A stretch of DNA of 64,000 bases from Phyllostachys edulis (lineage: Eukaryota > Streptophyta > Magnoliopsida > Poales > Poaceae), in contig CM070562.1 of the NCBI GenBank assembly GCA_036346405.1, positions 110,582,412 through 110,646,411 of the forward strand. Reading direction: 5' to 3'. A program made the translations under genes and the position numbers. Positions 33,610 through 44,115 of the stretch are shown here, piece by piece (the first letter of the stretch is position 1; every line of letters begins with the position of its first letter). The notes under the pieces were generated by a model. That model was given only the letters and a program-made list of their open reading frames with translations. It searched no databases and had not been told where the DNA came from.

Positions 33610-34069
33610 ATGGCCATCTCCACCGCCTCCAGCCTCCACCTCCACGCCGCCCCAGCCGCCCACCGCCTCCGCCGCGCCGCCGCCGCCGCCGTGCGGTTCG
33701 ACCGGCGCTCGGCGGTCCTCCTCCTGCTGTCCGCCGCGGGGCGGCGCTGCCCGCGAACGCCGCGGGCATCGGGCTCTTCGGCATCCGGAAGAAACTGGAG
33801 CGGGCGGAGGAGGCTGCCGCGGAGGCGGTGCGGGAGGTGGAGGAGGCGGCGGTGGAGGCCGCGGCTGTCGGCGGGGAGGCGGTGAAGGAGACGGTGGTGG
33901 CGGCTGGGAAGGAGACTAGGGAGGTCGCCGGGGAGGGCCTGCAGCTAGTGGCCGGCGCGGAGCTCGCCGGAGACGGGCTGGTGCAGGCCGGGGTGGTCGC
34001 CGGCGCCGAGGCGCTCGGGGTCGTCGTCGGCTTGTCCGTCGTCAATGGCATCCTCAGGACCGAGGCCTA
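33610..34069 (+). pseudogene. Short plastid-type Ala/Glu-rich protein with an apparent frameshift
   Basis: From ATG 33610 the first frame gives MAISTASSLHLHAAPAAHRL and a hydrophobic AVLLLLSAAG stretch, like a chloroplast (possibly thylakoid) targeting signal. At about 33745-33755, in a GGGGCGGCG run, the sensible frame changes. It then reads LPANAAGIGLFGIRKKLERA, a heptad-like Glu/Ala-rich segment, and a Gly/Ala/Val-rich hydrophobic end with LGVVVGLSVVNGI, stopping at TAG 34067-34069. Codon bias and Ala-Asn-Ala (a plausible lumenal cleavage site) support the two frames as one gene of about 150 residues. The break could be a real mutation or a base error in GC-rich sequence. I do not recognise its function. 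Confidence 0.6.
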
Positions 34070-34705
34070 GAGCTGTGCTGCATTGGGCTTGTAGTTTAGG
34101 CCCATCAGGTGTTTGGGTTTAGTGCTTAACTGGCTATTATCATTTGTTGATGACTTTGTGGTGTAAATTAATTCATTACAGAGTGATCAGTGATGGACTG
34201 TCGTGGTGGTGCTTCATCTCATATTTGTGTTGCCAAAATTGTGCTCTGCTGCCAAGAGTGAACTGTATTATATAAATCGCGCTGGAGAAATTTTTGGCCA
34301 ATATTTGTATGGAATTTGTAAAATGCTGTGTAGCTATAATATTTGGAAAAATAGAAGACTACATAAGTACATATGACACCAGAACCTGTTTGAAATATCG
34401 AACTTGCAGAAAATGCTGGGAAAAATAATCATGTGGTCTATCTAGGCACATGCTAAGGAGCGCGCACTCGTGCTTACGTGCACGATGAAGTGTGTGCGTA
34501 CATCTTCTTTGTAATCGCAAAAAAAAGAGCACCTAGAGTTTCCATGGTGCTTGAAAGGTACTCCCAGTACCTCCACTAAAAAACCGTTTGATTAAGGAAA
34601 GGGTAGTTTGGGTATAGAGCTTTTGTAATTATTAACCTTCTTATAAAGAGAAAAATCCATTGTGTAATGGCCGTATTCTTAACTAAAAAAAAGATAATTA
34701 ATAGG
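34070..34705. other. 3' flank, nothing recognised
   Basis: Downstream of the Ala/Glu-rich gene. No further gene, RNA or repeat is visible until the TA microsatellite. Confidence 0.4.
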
Positions 34706-34708
34706 ATG

Positions 34709-34710
34709 TT

Positions 34711-34792
<82 letters not shown>
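34709..34792. repeat. (TA)n microsatellite, about 42 units
   Basis: An uninterrupted TA run of about 84 bp. The long Tyr/Ile frame predicted across it is an artefact. Confidence 0.97.
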
Positions 34793-34795
<3 letters not shown>

Positions 34796-34872
34796 TAATC
34801 ATACGTACAAACATAAGTTGTGTATCTTACGTAGAATTTGTAGATCATCCGACAAATCTACGTTTAAGTTCT

Positions 34873-35462
34873 TTTTTTTTTATCAAAGGACATTCGTCCC
34901 TGCTTTTATAGAAAGCATCATTAACAAGTTCAAACAAACCAAAACGCACACAAACACCACTCTTTGGGGTTACCGAAAGAACCAAACAAAGCACACTATC
35001 CAAAAGTTTCAACTACAAAAGCAGAACTAAGTAAAGAGAGCCACTTAGTTACAAAAAACTAAGTGAAGTGAGCCACTTAGTTACAAAAAGCTAAGTCGCA
35101 ACATGAGCGCCCGGAACTAAGGATCTCCAGATCTCAAATCTTGCCGAAAAGCCGTCCAACAAAGACTCTCTCCACCTTTTGGTGAGTAACATCCAATGTC
35201 GCAAACAAGATATGAATTTGAAAATTACATCCATAGGATTTCTAGGCAAATTCCTCTCAATCACCATACTGTTTCTAATTTTCCAAAGGTTCCAGGCGAA
35301 AGCTGCAAAACTAAACAGAGTAGCATTGTAAAAGTTAGCTCCCTTCCCTTCCAGCCAATTAAACTGAAAATCATCATGAGAGGTGGGATATCTATCCTAA
35401 TTACAAGCTTCCTTCACACAGGACCATGCAAACTTAGCAAGAACACAAGAAAAGATAATATG
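34873..35462 (-). mobile_element. 5'-truncated LINE (non-LTR retrotransposon) with target duplication
   Basis: Minus strand. The region encodes the C-terminal zf-RVT part of a plant LINE reverse transcriptase: VDHIIFSCVLAKFAWSC, NWLEGKGANFYNATLFSFAA and FAWNLWKIRNSMV are legible, with a stop after KEACN. The 3' end has the usual plant LINE tail followed by a poly(A) (T run at 34873-34880). Flanks are 17-bp duplications with one mismatch, ATCTACGTTTAAGTTCT (34856-34872) and ATCTACGCTTAAGTTCT (35463-35479), the mark of target-primed insertion. Confidence 0.92.
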
Positions 35463-35479
35463 ATCTACGCTTAAGTTCT

Positions 35480-35954
35480 AATCATTAGTTATGGTTGTCT
35501 CGATCATTAAAAATGAATAATCAATGACTAAATGCCCTCGTACACTCCTAGTAGCACAAGCGCACGGCTGTGTGCAAAAAGTAAGGATCGATGGACTAGT
35601 GTGTCCTAATAACTTTTGTGTGTAGCATTCAGCTTTGGAGAATAAAATAGGTAACTTACTAAAGATCCGGTTCACTTAGAGTAACTTGAAGAAAATATTC
35701 TTTATATAAAAAGAATCTGGCAAATACAATGTGCTTTAGTTCCGTGTAGTACGTACACGAGTATACAAGAGAGGCAGGGTAAGAAGGATAGAGATTAACA
35801 TTGACTCATGACTAGGGCGGTGAACGAAACGGATAATTTTTTATCAATTAAAAGTTTCTGGAGCCAATACGAAAGAGATAAATGATTATTCAGTACTATC
35901 CGTGTCTGACTCCGATTCCGAAGAGAAAAAAATATGGAATATGATACGGGGTGA
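35480..35954. other. Flanking sequence of MULE-3, possibly an Ac/Ds-like hAT remnant
   Basis: The TAGGGCGGTGAACGAAACGG phrase at about 35814 and repeated CGGATA/TCCGT motifs on both sides of MULE-3 (to about 37440) resemble subterminal sequence of Ac/Ds-like elements. No ends or target duplication were found, so this is tentative. Confidence 0.25.
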
Positions 35955-35964
35955 ACGATATTCG

Positions 35965-37380
35965 GAATTTTTGATAGATACCTCGCTTTTTCGTCGCGTA
36001 TTTGCGGATCTGACTACAGCAAAAACGTATTTGCACATCTAACGCCACTGGTGCACGACCACCGTACGCCAACACCGGAGATCACGCCACGTGGCGTTGG
36101 CGTCTGATCATCGCTACTAACGCCGCCCCACCACCACTGTGCCCACCACTTTCACTTCGATCGTTTAGGGTTAATTAGTTAGGTGCCGTTTAGGGTTATT
36201 TAGTTAGGTTAGTTAGAGTTAGGGTTAGTGTTAGGCTGAAATTTGGAGGAATTTTAAAATATAGTAAATGAGTTCAAAAAATTATGAATTTTTTGTGGAG
36301 CCTCCTGACACCGTGTACTTACTTGTGTAAATTTTTCATAATTTTATTCGTTCAGAATTGTTATCGTTATTTCGTATAAGTGTCATGTTCGTACGAATCA
36401 ACAAAAAACAATGTCATGTGTTGATTGCCCAAACATCTGAATGAGGCCCTCCCTGTATTTTGCCTTACTTTTCCACCGAAAGCATTAATCACTCGTCATC
36501 CCGTCACCTCCTTGTCTCATCCATCAAATCTTTGTCCCCCGAAATGCATGGCTTAATTAGCGTGCGCGAGATAAGGATTTCTTTCGAGCAGCGGCTATAA
36601 ATTAGAGAGAGCGAGCTCGATTTTATTTCGCAGTCGCTCGCTCGCCCTTGCTTTGTCGATTATATTTTTGGAGATATTTCAGCATTATTAACCGTCGTCG
36701 TTCGCAGGTAGTTTGGTCGTAATTTTAAATTTACAGTGTTTATTAGTTACAAAATAATTAGTAGTAATTAATTAATTAAGTAGTGTACATTAATTTATAG
36801 TTTTAGTTTGGTCGTAAAGCGAAATCAAATAATAAGAAATGCATTCACCGAAGAACAGAGTAGCATAATCTAATTAAGCTAGCTTATCATGTAGCTTATC
36901 ACCCTAGAAAAACTACTCTGTAATTAATTTAAAATTCTGAATGAACAAAATTATGAAAAATTTACACAAACAAGTGCACGATGTCGGGAGGCTCCACAAA
37001 AAAATTCATAATTGTTTGGATTCATTTGCTATATTTTAAAATTCCTCTAAATTTTATCCTAACACTAACTCTAACTAGCCTAACTAATTAACCCTAAACA
37101 GCACCTAACTAATTAACCCTAAACGGCTGGCGCACGCATGGCCACCGCGCGCCAGCGTTTGGCACGAGCGGGGTCAACGACTAGGCTAGCGGGGCTGGCG
37201 GGCACGCAACGACGAATCTGGCGTTGGCGCACGGTGGCCATGCGCCAACGCCATGTGGCGTGATCTCCGGCGTTGGCGTACGGTGGTCGTGCGCCAGTAA
37301 TACTAGATCTGCAAATACGTTCTCGTCGTGGTCAGATCCGCAAATACGCGACGAAAAAACGTTGTATCTACCAAAAATTC
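35965..37380. mobile_element. MULE-3: non-autonomous Mutator-like element with 10-bp target duplication
   Basis: Both ends start GAATTTTTGRTAGATAC and continue TTTTTCGTCGCGTATTTGCG in inverted orientation. The duplication ACGATATTCG is exact at 35955-35964 and 37381-37390. Inverted similarity extends inward over several hundred bases, including the GGCGCACG/GCCAACG-rich blocks and the AATTTTAAAATATAG motif. The interior (about 36.45-36.93 kb) contains a CTATAAATTAGAG box but no protein. The same ends are found on MULE-2. Confidence 0.92.
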
Positions 37381-37998
37381 ACGATATTCGTCCATATACA
37401 TCCGTATATCAGGCGGTATGAGAAACCTTGTTGTGACTTCACTTAGAAATATGATAACAGATGGATAAATTGTTGTATCTGAGCAAACAGTTGATATTGA
37501 GTCTTTTTTCTTTAACATATCAGCGATTAGTCTCTTCATGTTTGTTCTGATTACACTCCTACTATCTAATATTCTTTTGGGGACGCAAAAGAAGCATGTA
37601 ATATCTGGCCGATTGTACCCTCCAGAAGTACGATTGCAATCATGAGAAAATATGAGGTGGCATGGCACGTGCCAATACAGTAAGAAAGTATTATGAGTAG
37701 TATTACCTAACGTGGCCTCATCCAAGAGTAGTTGAAAGAAGGGTAAAGTCTATTTAACAACTTTGAACTTTTCGAAAAGTCTGGATTTCAACCCTAAACT
37801 ATAAAACCGAGTATAAGCCAACCTCTAACTCTCAAAACCGTTTACTTTACCCCCTTTCGCCCTAAACCACTCCAGTTTCATCCACCTTAGCACCCACATC
37901 GCCGTACTTTGCCAACAAAGCAGACAAATCACCTCCCCACCGTCTCCTTCATGCCATGACCTCTTCTCGTCCCAGCAACCGCCACCTCCTCTCCGCCG

Positions 37999-38625
37999 TT
38001 GTTCTGGCGGCTGACCGAGCAAGCAGCCACCACCAGCGCCGTCCCATGGAACCGCTTCCTCCACGCCTACCTCTACCGCTCCCACCAGAACCTCGCCCAC
38101 GTGCTCTATCGCCTCATGCGTGCGCGCTCCCCCGCGCTCCCCAACTCCTACACCCTCCCCCTCGCCCTTCGCGTCGCCTCCTCCTGCCCACGCCTCACCT
38201 CCGCCGTCCATGTGCATGCCCTCCACCTCGGCCTCCTCGCCCACCCCGACGTCGTCGGTCAGCCTCGCCGCCTACGCCAGGCTCGGCCGTGCCGCCGAGG
38301 CCCACCACGTGTTCAACGCAATGCCGGAGACGCGGACCACCCTCTCCTGGAACACGCTCATCCCCGTGTACTCGACCGGTTGCGACCCCAACGCTGCAAG
38401 GGACGCGTTCGCGCGCGTGGCCGAGGCGCGGCCCGACGCCGTGATGTGGATGGCGCTGCTATCGGCGCATGCAGGTGCAACGGGAACGGCTAGTCCATGG
38501 CTGTGGGGAGCGCATCGTCGCTGCCCGAAGCTAAGGAGGTTTTCAGAGTGCTCGACGATCTTTATCAAGAAATGGAAGACGAGAAACACGCCACGGAGGG
38601 CTCTTGCATCGCACCATTGCCGTAG
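37999..38625 (+). pseudogene. Captured pentatricopeptide repeat (PPR) gene fragment
   Basis: Plus strand. PPR-type sequence reads WNRFLHAYLYRSHQNLAHVL and VHVHALHLGLLAHPDV in one frame. After a frame change near 38255 it reads LAAYARLGRAAEAHHVFNAM, LSWNTLIPVYSTGCDPNAAR and DAVMWMALLSAHA. A third piece near 38510-38600 has AKEVFRVLDDLYQEMED, like a PPR C-terminal E motif. It is intronless in appearance, as most PPR genes are. It lies inside the Pack-MULE; frameshifts make it non-functional as a PPR protein. Confidence 0.85.
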
Positions 38626-38680
38626 TCCTGCAGATCTCGGAGGGCCCTTGCATCGCGCCGTTGCCGTAGTCCCCGCAGCT
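38597..38680 (+). repeat. 43-bp tandem duplication at the junction of the captured fragments
   Basis: GAGGGCTCTTGCATCGCACC ... GTAGTCCTGCAG is followed by GAGGGCCCTTGCATCGCGCC ... GTAGTCCCCGCAG. The duplication lies exactly between the PPR and HAL3 pieces, as expected for template switching during capture. Confidence 0.8.
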
Positions 38681-38895
38681 CGATGTGCAGGACCTCGTCG
38701 CCGATCTTCCTCCAGGCCGACCACTCGTCGTCGTCGGTGAGGAGGGCCACGCTGCTCGGGAAGGACACCTGCCGATGAAGTGCGGGACAATCCGGCCGCC
38801 ACCGCCGGGACGTCGGCCCACTCGGTGAGGCCGCGGTAGAGGCTCCCGAACTTGATGGCCGCGACGCTGCCGGAGGCAGCAACGAGGACGCGAGG
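38673..38895 (-). pseudogene. Captured HAL3-type phosphopantothenoylcysteine decarboxylase fragment
   Basis: Minus strand. PRVLVAASGSVAAIKFGSLY and RGLTEWADV match the N-terminal FMN-binding part of plant HAL3 (coenzyme A synthesis). A frame change near 38780 is followed by VALLTDDDEWSAWRKIGDEV and LHIELR. The conserved His of the GDEVLHIELR segment is present, but the fragment stops there and lacks the later catalytic regions. It is opposite in direction to the PPR fragment in the same Pack-MULE. Confidence 0.87.
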
Positions 38896-38899
38896 CCTC

Positions 38900-39025
38900 C
38901 GAGGCTAAGCGGTGTCGGCGGCCATCGCACGTTCCGATGACGGCTCTGGCGCAGCCATTGCTCTCTGATCGCGACGGCTCTAGCACAGCCATTGCTCTCT
39001 GATCACGACGGCTCTGGCACAGCCA
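38900..39025 (+). repeat. Short tandem repeat of about 40 bp within the Pack-MULE
   Basis: CGACGGCTCT, GCACAGCCATTGCTCTCTGA and related units recur about three times around 38935-39025. Confidence 0.75.
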
Positions 39026-39397
39026 TTGCTCTCTGATGGCTGTTGTTGAAAAGAAAAGCTTTGTTTGAAATGAGAGGAGGACATGTGGAGCCCGTAAATA
39101 TATTTTTTGTTTTATTTGCTAAGTGGCTGCCATGTCATCGAAAAGAATATTACGTATCAAAACCATTGACACGTCAACGCCATATCATCCAAAATCGCCC
39201 TTGTTTCGGCTGAGGGGGGTAAAATGAACGGTTTTGAGAGTTAGAGGTTAGTTTATACCCGATTTTGTAGTTTAGAGTTAAAATCTAGATTTTTTGAGGA
39301 GTTCAAGGTTGTAAAATAGAGTTTACCCTTGAAAGAAATATCAAGGAGTGTAGGGCCAAGTTTAAGCCAAAGTAGTCACTTCAGTTAAAGACCCTAA

Positions 39398-39710
39398 GGC
39401 TGCTCCCAATAGGCAGTATCTTAGTGCAGTTTCTTAGTGCATAAGGAGTGTTAGGATACTATCTTCCCAATGCATGGTTTCTTATGGTGCAGTATCTTAG
39501 GTCATTTTAATTAATTAGATGTAGAATCTCAAGGAGATGGTGTGTACAAGATGGAAATGAGTTAATTTTCTTGTCTATGACTTGAGCAGGCAGCAGCTCT
39601 TATTTAGATATCGCAACAATCTCTCACCTCATTTAATCTATCGCCATCTCAAAGACTTTGTCATATAACACCCTTAAAATATCGATCGAATGGAAAGACT
39701 TGAGGCAGCC
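39398..39710. mobile_element. Tourist-like (PIF/Harbinger) MITE
   Basis: A 313-bp element starting GGCTGCTCCCAATAGGCAG and ending in the inverse of GGCTGCCTCAAGTC. The 3-bp target duplication TAA flanks both ends (39395-39397 and 39711-39713). Size, ends and TAA site fit Tourist MITEs. Confidence 0.8.
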
Positions 39711-39713
39711 TAA

Positions 39714-40640
39714 GGTCCACTACCATACCAGATAGCCTACTAGGAGGGCTAGAAATTTAAACCGAAGGGGCAGTGTGAACGCCACTTCACCTAACGGAAG
39801 GGGCACTCATGGGTTCAGCCTTTCCCCTCGGATGAGTCAAGCAGAGCACCGTACTACTCAAGTCCTTATGTTATCACTATTTTATTGGCTCTATATTTCA
39901 TCATCATATTTTACACGACGTTGTTTTTCACTTGGTCTAAGTACAACTAGTGCCACGCGCCCAAGGGTCGTGCGTGGGCCCGTGGAGCGTGACCTTCGGG
40001 TGCGCGAGAGACCAACAGGCGCGTGAGGCAACCGAAGCACTGCGGCACGCAGAACAAAAAAAATCGTACGACGAGGATGACTCGCGTGCAGCATCTGACG
40101 GCGAAGGGGAACTGGGGCGACGTGGCCTGCTGAGCGGCGCCCCTTTCTCCCTTCATTTATTCAAAAACTAGTAGTCTGGGCGCGTTCTTGGGCTCGTGTG
40201 TTTTGACGATACTGAATACATTGTGCTGTTATTCTCTATTTTATTTGCGAGAAGAAATCCAAAACCATTACTATCTGTTTTGTTTTGGGCCACGATAACA
40301 TTTTCAGTTCAACAAAAGAATCCACAATAGCACTGATTCGAATGAGCAAATGAAAACAGAAGGTTAATACAGTTGTCAGCTAGAAAGGGACACAATCCAG
40401 CAAACTTGAAAACAACAGTATTCAAAGAGAAGAATACTGGCAAACCATTTATACGCACTGCACAATCATATTTTAGAAAATTGCAAGCTAACATATTCAT
40501 CCATTGGACTCGAGGAATGACCAGCAATAGCTATGTCTTGTTAACATTCTGAATGCTAAATAGGCAGTAACTTAGTATTCAGAAACTGCAAGCCGAGAGC
40601 ATCGCACACACAAAGAAAGTATGGAAATTTATGCTATCTA
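39714..40640. other. Intergenic sequence, nothing recognised
   Basis: About 900 bp with no supported gene or RNA. The final part leads into the intronic duplication described for the bZIP fragment. Confidence 0.35.
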
Positions 40641-40805
40641 TTATCTTACTACCTTTCTGTATTTTAGTTATACAAGTACAACATGATGGTCATGGTACCA
40701 CAGTTCAAAGCCACAACATAAAGTATGGAAATTTATGCTAACCTTTGTTATCTTGCAACCTTTATGGATTTCAGTTATACAAGTATGACACGATGGCCAT
40801 GGTAC
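40618..40805. repeat. Direct duplication of about 100 bp beside the bZIP fragment
   Basis: AAAGTATGGAAATTTATGCT and TTTTAGTTATACAAGTACAA-like text recurs about 106 bp later (AAAGTATGGAAATTTATGCT at about 40721, TTCAGTTATACAAGTATGAC). GGCCATGGTACC closes the second copy and GGTCATGGTACC the first. Confidence 0.8.
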
Positions 40806-41995
40806 CTGGTCATAGTGCATCATCATGACGTCAACAAGAACACGCAGCTCGTTATCGCTGATTTGTGCATTTAGAGCCACCTTGAGGTCGTTGATGTGGT
40901 GCTGGTGGTCGTCAAGCCACCGTGCATACTCCAGATCAAACGCCAAGGCACCTGCATGAATAGATATTCTTCCGAGTTAATTATTCAGGAACTCATAGAA
41001 ACTTTTGATCCATATAACATTACAAATTTAAATCAGACGTTTCCTAGCAATTGGAACTATAAAGAAATCGACAATGCAATATCGCATTAAACAATATACA
41101 AAAATCTGAAGCCAAAATGAAATTTAGCTTACGGTCCCAACATCCAAGATCCTAACAAAACTACACTACAGAGTCAGTATTGCATGAATATTTTCGAACA
41201 AGTATATTGTGTAAATGCCATGATGAAATAAAAAAAATGAGCACTGGGAATACCATTTCCTCCAATTGAGTAACCATGGTCGCTTGAGCCTCCACTCGCG
41301 ATGAAGATTCCCTGTAACAAATACGTACATATATCACCAGCTATTCAATCGATGATCGCTCAAAACATAAGAATGTTTATACCGAAAATTGAAGGGTCTA
41401 CCTGTTGCCTTGCCCTCTGGAGCTCTTGTTCAAGGTCGCCGACTTGATCGGCCGCTCTCTAGTCACGATCAGATGCCTACAAAAACAAGTTTTTTGTATT
41501 ACTTATAGTCATTATGTCCCGAATATACATTGCAAGAACAAGTTGCCACAAAGGAGAACATGGTGTTGTAATTAACCTGGAAACCAAATCAGTAAACCCA
41601 AGATTCCCTAAAACATGCCATTTTTTAGGATTCAAGTTTTTTTTTTAAAAAAAAAACAGTCTACAGAATCATAATAGAAGGAAAACTATATTGATTGTGG
41701 TATTTTAAACTTCTCATAGATACCAAATTCTAATAGGGATATCCAAGTTACCAACATATGGAACCCCTTATAATCCTCTAGTAAATTAGCTCCAAATATC
41801 AAACACATCCGCATCGACCATACCTAATATATTTACAAAGGGCAACCTCTCTTCCCTGTAGATTGCAACAACAGTCTGCTTTGTTGAAGTCCAAAATAAT
41901 AAAATTGAAGGGTCTACCTGTTGCCTTGCCCTCTGGAGCTCTTGTTCAAGGTCGTCGACTTGTATCATTTGCTTCTCCAACTGCCGATCAGATGC
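40806..41995 (-). pseudogene. TGA-type bZIP transcription factor gene fragment
   Basis: Minus strand. Exon 41918-41995 encodes part of the leucine zipper (EKQMIQVDDLEQELQRARQQ). A duplicate of it is at 41402-41476 with an in-frame TAG. Exon 41254-41311 encodes GIFIASGGSSDHGYSIGGN, and exon 40806-40951 encodes ALAFDLEYARWLDDHQHHIN and SDNELRVLVDVMMMHYDQ, the start of the DOG1/TGA domain. Splice sites and phases are kept. The basic region and the remaining DOG1 exons were not found on either side. An intact TGA factor binds TGACG motifs with NPR1; this fragment cannot. Confidence 0.88.
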
Positions 41996-42400
41996 CTACA
42001 AAAACAAGTTTTTTGTATTACTTATAGTCATTATGTCCCGAATATACATTGCAAGAACAAGTTGCAACAAAGGGAACATGGTGTTGTAAATAACCTGAAA
42101 CCAAATCAAGAACCCAAGATTCCCTAAAACATGCCATTTTTAGGGTTCAAGTTTTTTTAAAAAAATACAATCAATGTAATCATAATGTATGAAAATTGAT
42201 TGTGGTATTTTAAACTTCTCATAGATACCAAATTCTAATAGGGATATCCAAGTTACCAACATATGGTACCCCCTTAATCCTCCAGCAAATTAGCTCCAAA
42301 TATCAAACGCATCCGCATCGACCATACCAAATATATTTACAAAGGGCAACCTCTCTTCCCTGTAGATTGCAAAAATAGTATGCTTTGTTGAAGTCCAAAA
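41385..42400. repeat. Tandem duplication of about 510 bp containing the zipper exon
   Basis: Copy 1 (about 41385-41900) and copy 2 (about 41903-42400) both run from AAAATTGAAGGGTCTACCTG through TTATAGTCATTATGTCCCGA and AGATACCAAATTCTAATAGG to CTTTGTTGAAGTCCAAAA. Small indels separate them. Each carries one zipper exon. Confidence 0.9.
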
Positions 42401-43360
42401 CAATGCTCTGATAGCGCTATTTTACTAGCACCAGTTATAGTTTTGCCCCTAATTACATTGTAAGCAGAAAAATACATAGGATTCAATGGCAACCAAGTAC
42501 ATGGCACACTGCATCTCCACTATTCAAACGAAACAAATGAACCGAACTACAAAGGGGAACAATCATAGGTACAAAGGATCACATTCTTCCTCATTTGGCT
42601 TTTCCAGGCAGCCTCGCGGTTCTATGCTAGCCTCGCTATATGGACAAGCAGACGCCACCACAAAGAATCTAACTATGAGCTCCTATCTTGTAAGCAAAGC
42701 AGCGAACACCTCGCCACGAGGCGCCGGAGACCAACCAAACACCATGAATCTCGGCAAGCGACACAAACCATACGGGCGAAGGTCGGCGATGGCGAGAGGA
42801 GAGGGATGATGGGTCGTTTGATGTACTCCGTGGGAGGATCGGAGGGAGGTAGAGATACTGGCACTGCTGCTGCACAGGAGGAGGCGAGCAACAAGGTTCT
42901 CCAACAAGTCGCCACGACTCCATCATGTCCTGCTCACGCTACCACGCGGTAGCCGTTGTTATTCTTCAAATGGCGGCGCCGTCTGATGGAGGGAGGGGAA
43001 GAAGCCGATGAAAAACAAGAAGGAAAAAAGAAGAGCATCGGGTGAGAGGATTGGAAACAGGGAGCAAGTAAAAGCATTGTAGTATCGTTGTTCGGAGTAA
43101 AAGCGAGGCAGCGGGGGCACACGTCCAGCCGGAAGTAGCGTCAGTGGGGACATGCGTCCATGCGAAAGAAGCGTGGTCCACTCCGCTTTATCCCACGCGT
43201 GAGCTGCCGAGAGGCCTACGCCGCACAACCACGAAGCAAAACCAAATGACGCCAAACAAAATCCAACGGCGCGCATGGAACACAGACGAAATCGAACGCA
43301 CCAAACAAAAAAGGTGACGCAACCACCCTGAGAAGCCCCTATCCCGGCCTCCTTTTATAT
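42401..43360. other. Region with no firm gene; minus-strand TATA-like box
   Basis: TATATAAAAGG on the minus strand at about 43349-43359 precedes GC-rich sequence with several overlapping frames and no recognisable domain. It could be the 5' leader of a gene related to the bZIP fragment, but nothing I can read supports that. Confidence 0.3.
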
Positions 43361-43365
43361 AGAGA

Positions 43366-43812
43366 GATATTGTACCGGTCACAGTTCAGATATGGGACTG
43401 TCGGTGATGGATCCATAGGAGCAACCGATACTAGTAGGTCAAGGGTACCGTTTCTTAGGGGACCTAAGGACTCTACTTCTCTAGGGCACGGTGTTATAGT
43501 AAAGAATGTCGATGTCGAAGTACCCCTCTTTAAAAGTGTAAAGTGTGAAATTGCTAGTTCAACCGGTTATTGTTTTGTGTGTTTGTAAATAATTGGTACT
43601 GCGGTGACGGCAAAAATATTGTACCGATCACAGTTCAAGTATGGAACTGTCGGTGATGGATCCGTAGGAGTGACCGATACTAGTAGGTCAAGGGTACCGT
43701 TTCTTAGGGGACCTAAGGACTCTACTTCTTTAGGGCACGGTGTTATAGTGAAGACAGTCGATGTCGGAGTACCCCTCTTTAAGAGTCTAAAGTGTGAAAT
43801 TTCACCTATGTG
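43366..43812 (+). repeat. 245-bp tandem repeat in which both copies keep the same open frame
   Basis: Copy 1 is 43366-43555 and copy 2 is 43613-43802. Both encode YRSQF-(R/K)-YGTVGDGS followed by TDTSRSRVPFLRGPKDSTSL, GHGVIVK and VPLFKS. Neither copy has a stop inside the shared block; about ten base differences include silent and conservative changes (R/K, I/V). I do not recognise the protein. A fragment of a transposon or virus-derived protein is possible but unproven. Confidence 0.75.
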
Positions 43813-43844
43813 ACTACCGGAATGGAAAGCTAAATTTTTTTAAA

Positions 43845-44115
43845 AAAATTTGGCTTCCTCCTGCCACTTTTTTCTTTCAAAAATAGCCCCCTTGCACAAA
43901 AATTTGCAATTCTAGCTCCCTCTCGAGCGCGGAAACACCTGAAGCTGACACTTCATGTGCTCTCTGACCGCATAAAGTCGACTTCATGCAGTCCCCGATC
44001 GCATAAAGTCCACGTGTCAGCTTCAGGTGTTTTCGCACTCCGCTAGAATTGCAAATTTTGGGGCAAATAGGCTATTTTTGAAGAAAAAAAAGTTGCAGCA
44101 GGGGCCAATTTAACG
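43845..44115. mobile_element. Foldback MITE
   Basis: Long inverted arms of about 110 bp. AATTTGCAATTCTAGC, ACACCTGAAGCTGACAC and TTTCAAAAATAGCC on the left recur inverted on the right. The outer ends are TTGGCTTCCTCCTGC and TTGGCCCCTGCTGC. The centre carries TGACCGCATAAAGT and GATCGCATAAAGT. Confidence 0.8.

Larger units (their letters stand above)
37741..39328. mobile_element. Pack-MULE with captured PPR and HAL3 gene fragments
   Basis: Terminal inverted repeats of about 120 bp begin GGGTAAAGTCTATTTAACAA on the left and GGGTAAACTCTATTTTACAA on the right (read inward). The shared inner landmark is CCTCTAACTCTCAAAACCGT. The flanks carry a perfect 9-bp duplication TTGAAAGAA (37732-37740 and 39329-39337). 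The interior has no transposase but has fragments of two unrelated host genes in opposite orientations. This is the definition of a Pack-MULE. Confidence 0.93.

Noticed and set aside
34720..34848. Open frame on the minus strand rich in Tyr-Ile
   Set aside because: It is simply the translation of the (TA)n microsatellite.
40309..40527. 72-codon minus-strand frame as the next DOG1 exon of the bZIP gene
   Set aside because: Its residues do not resemble the expected DOG1 continuation and it lacks flanking splice signals in the right phase.
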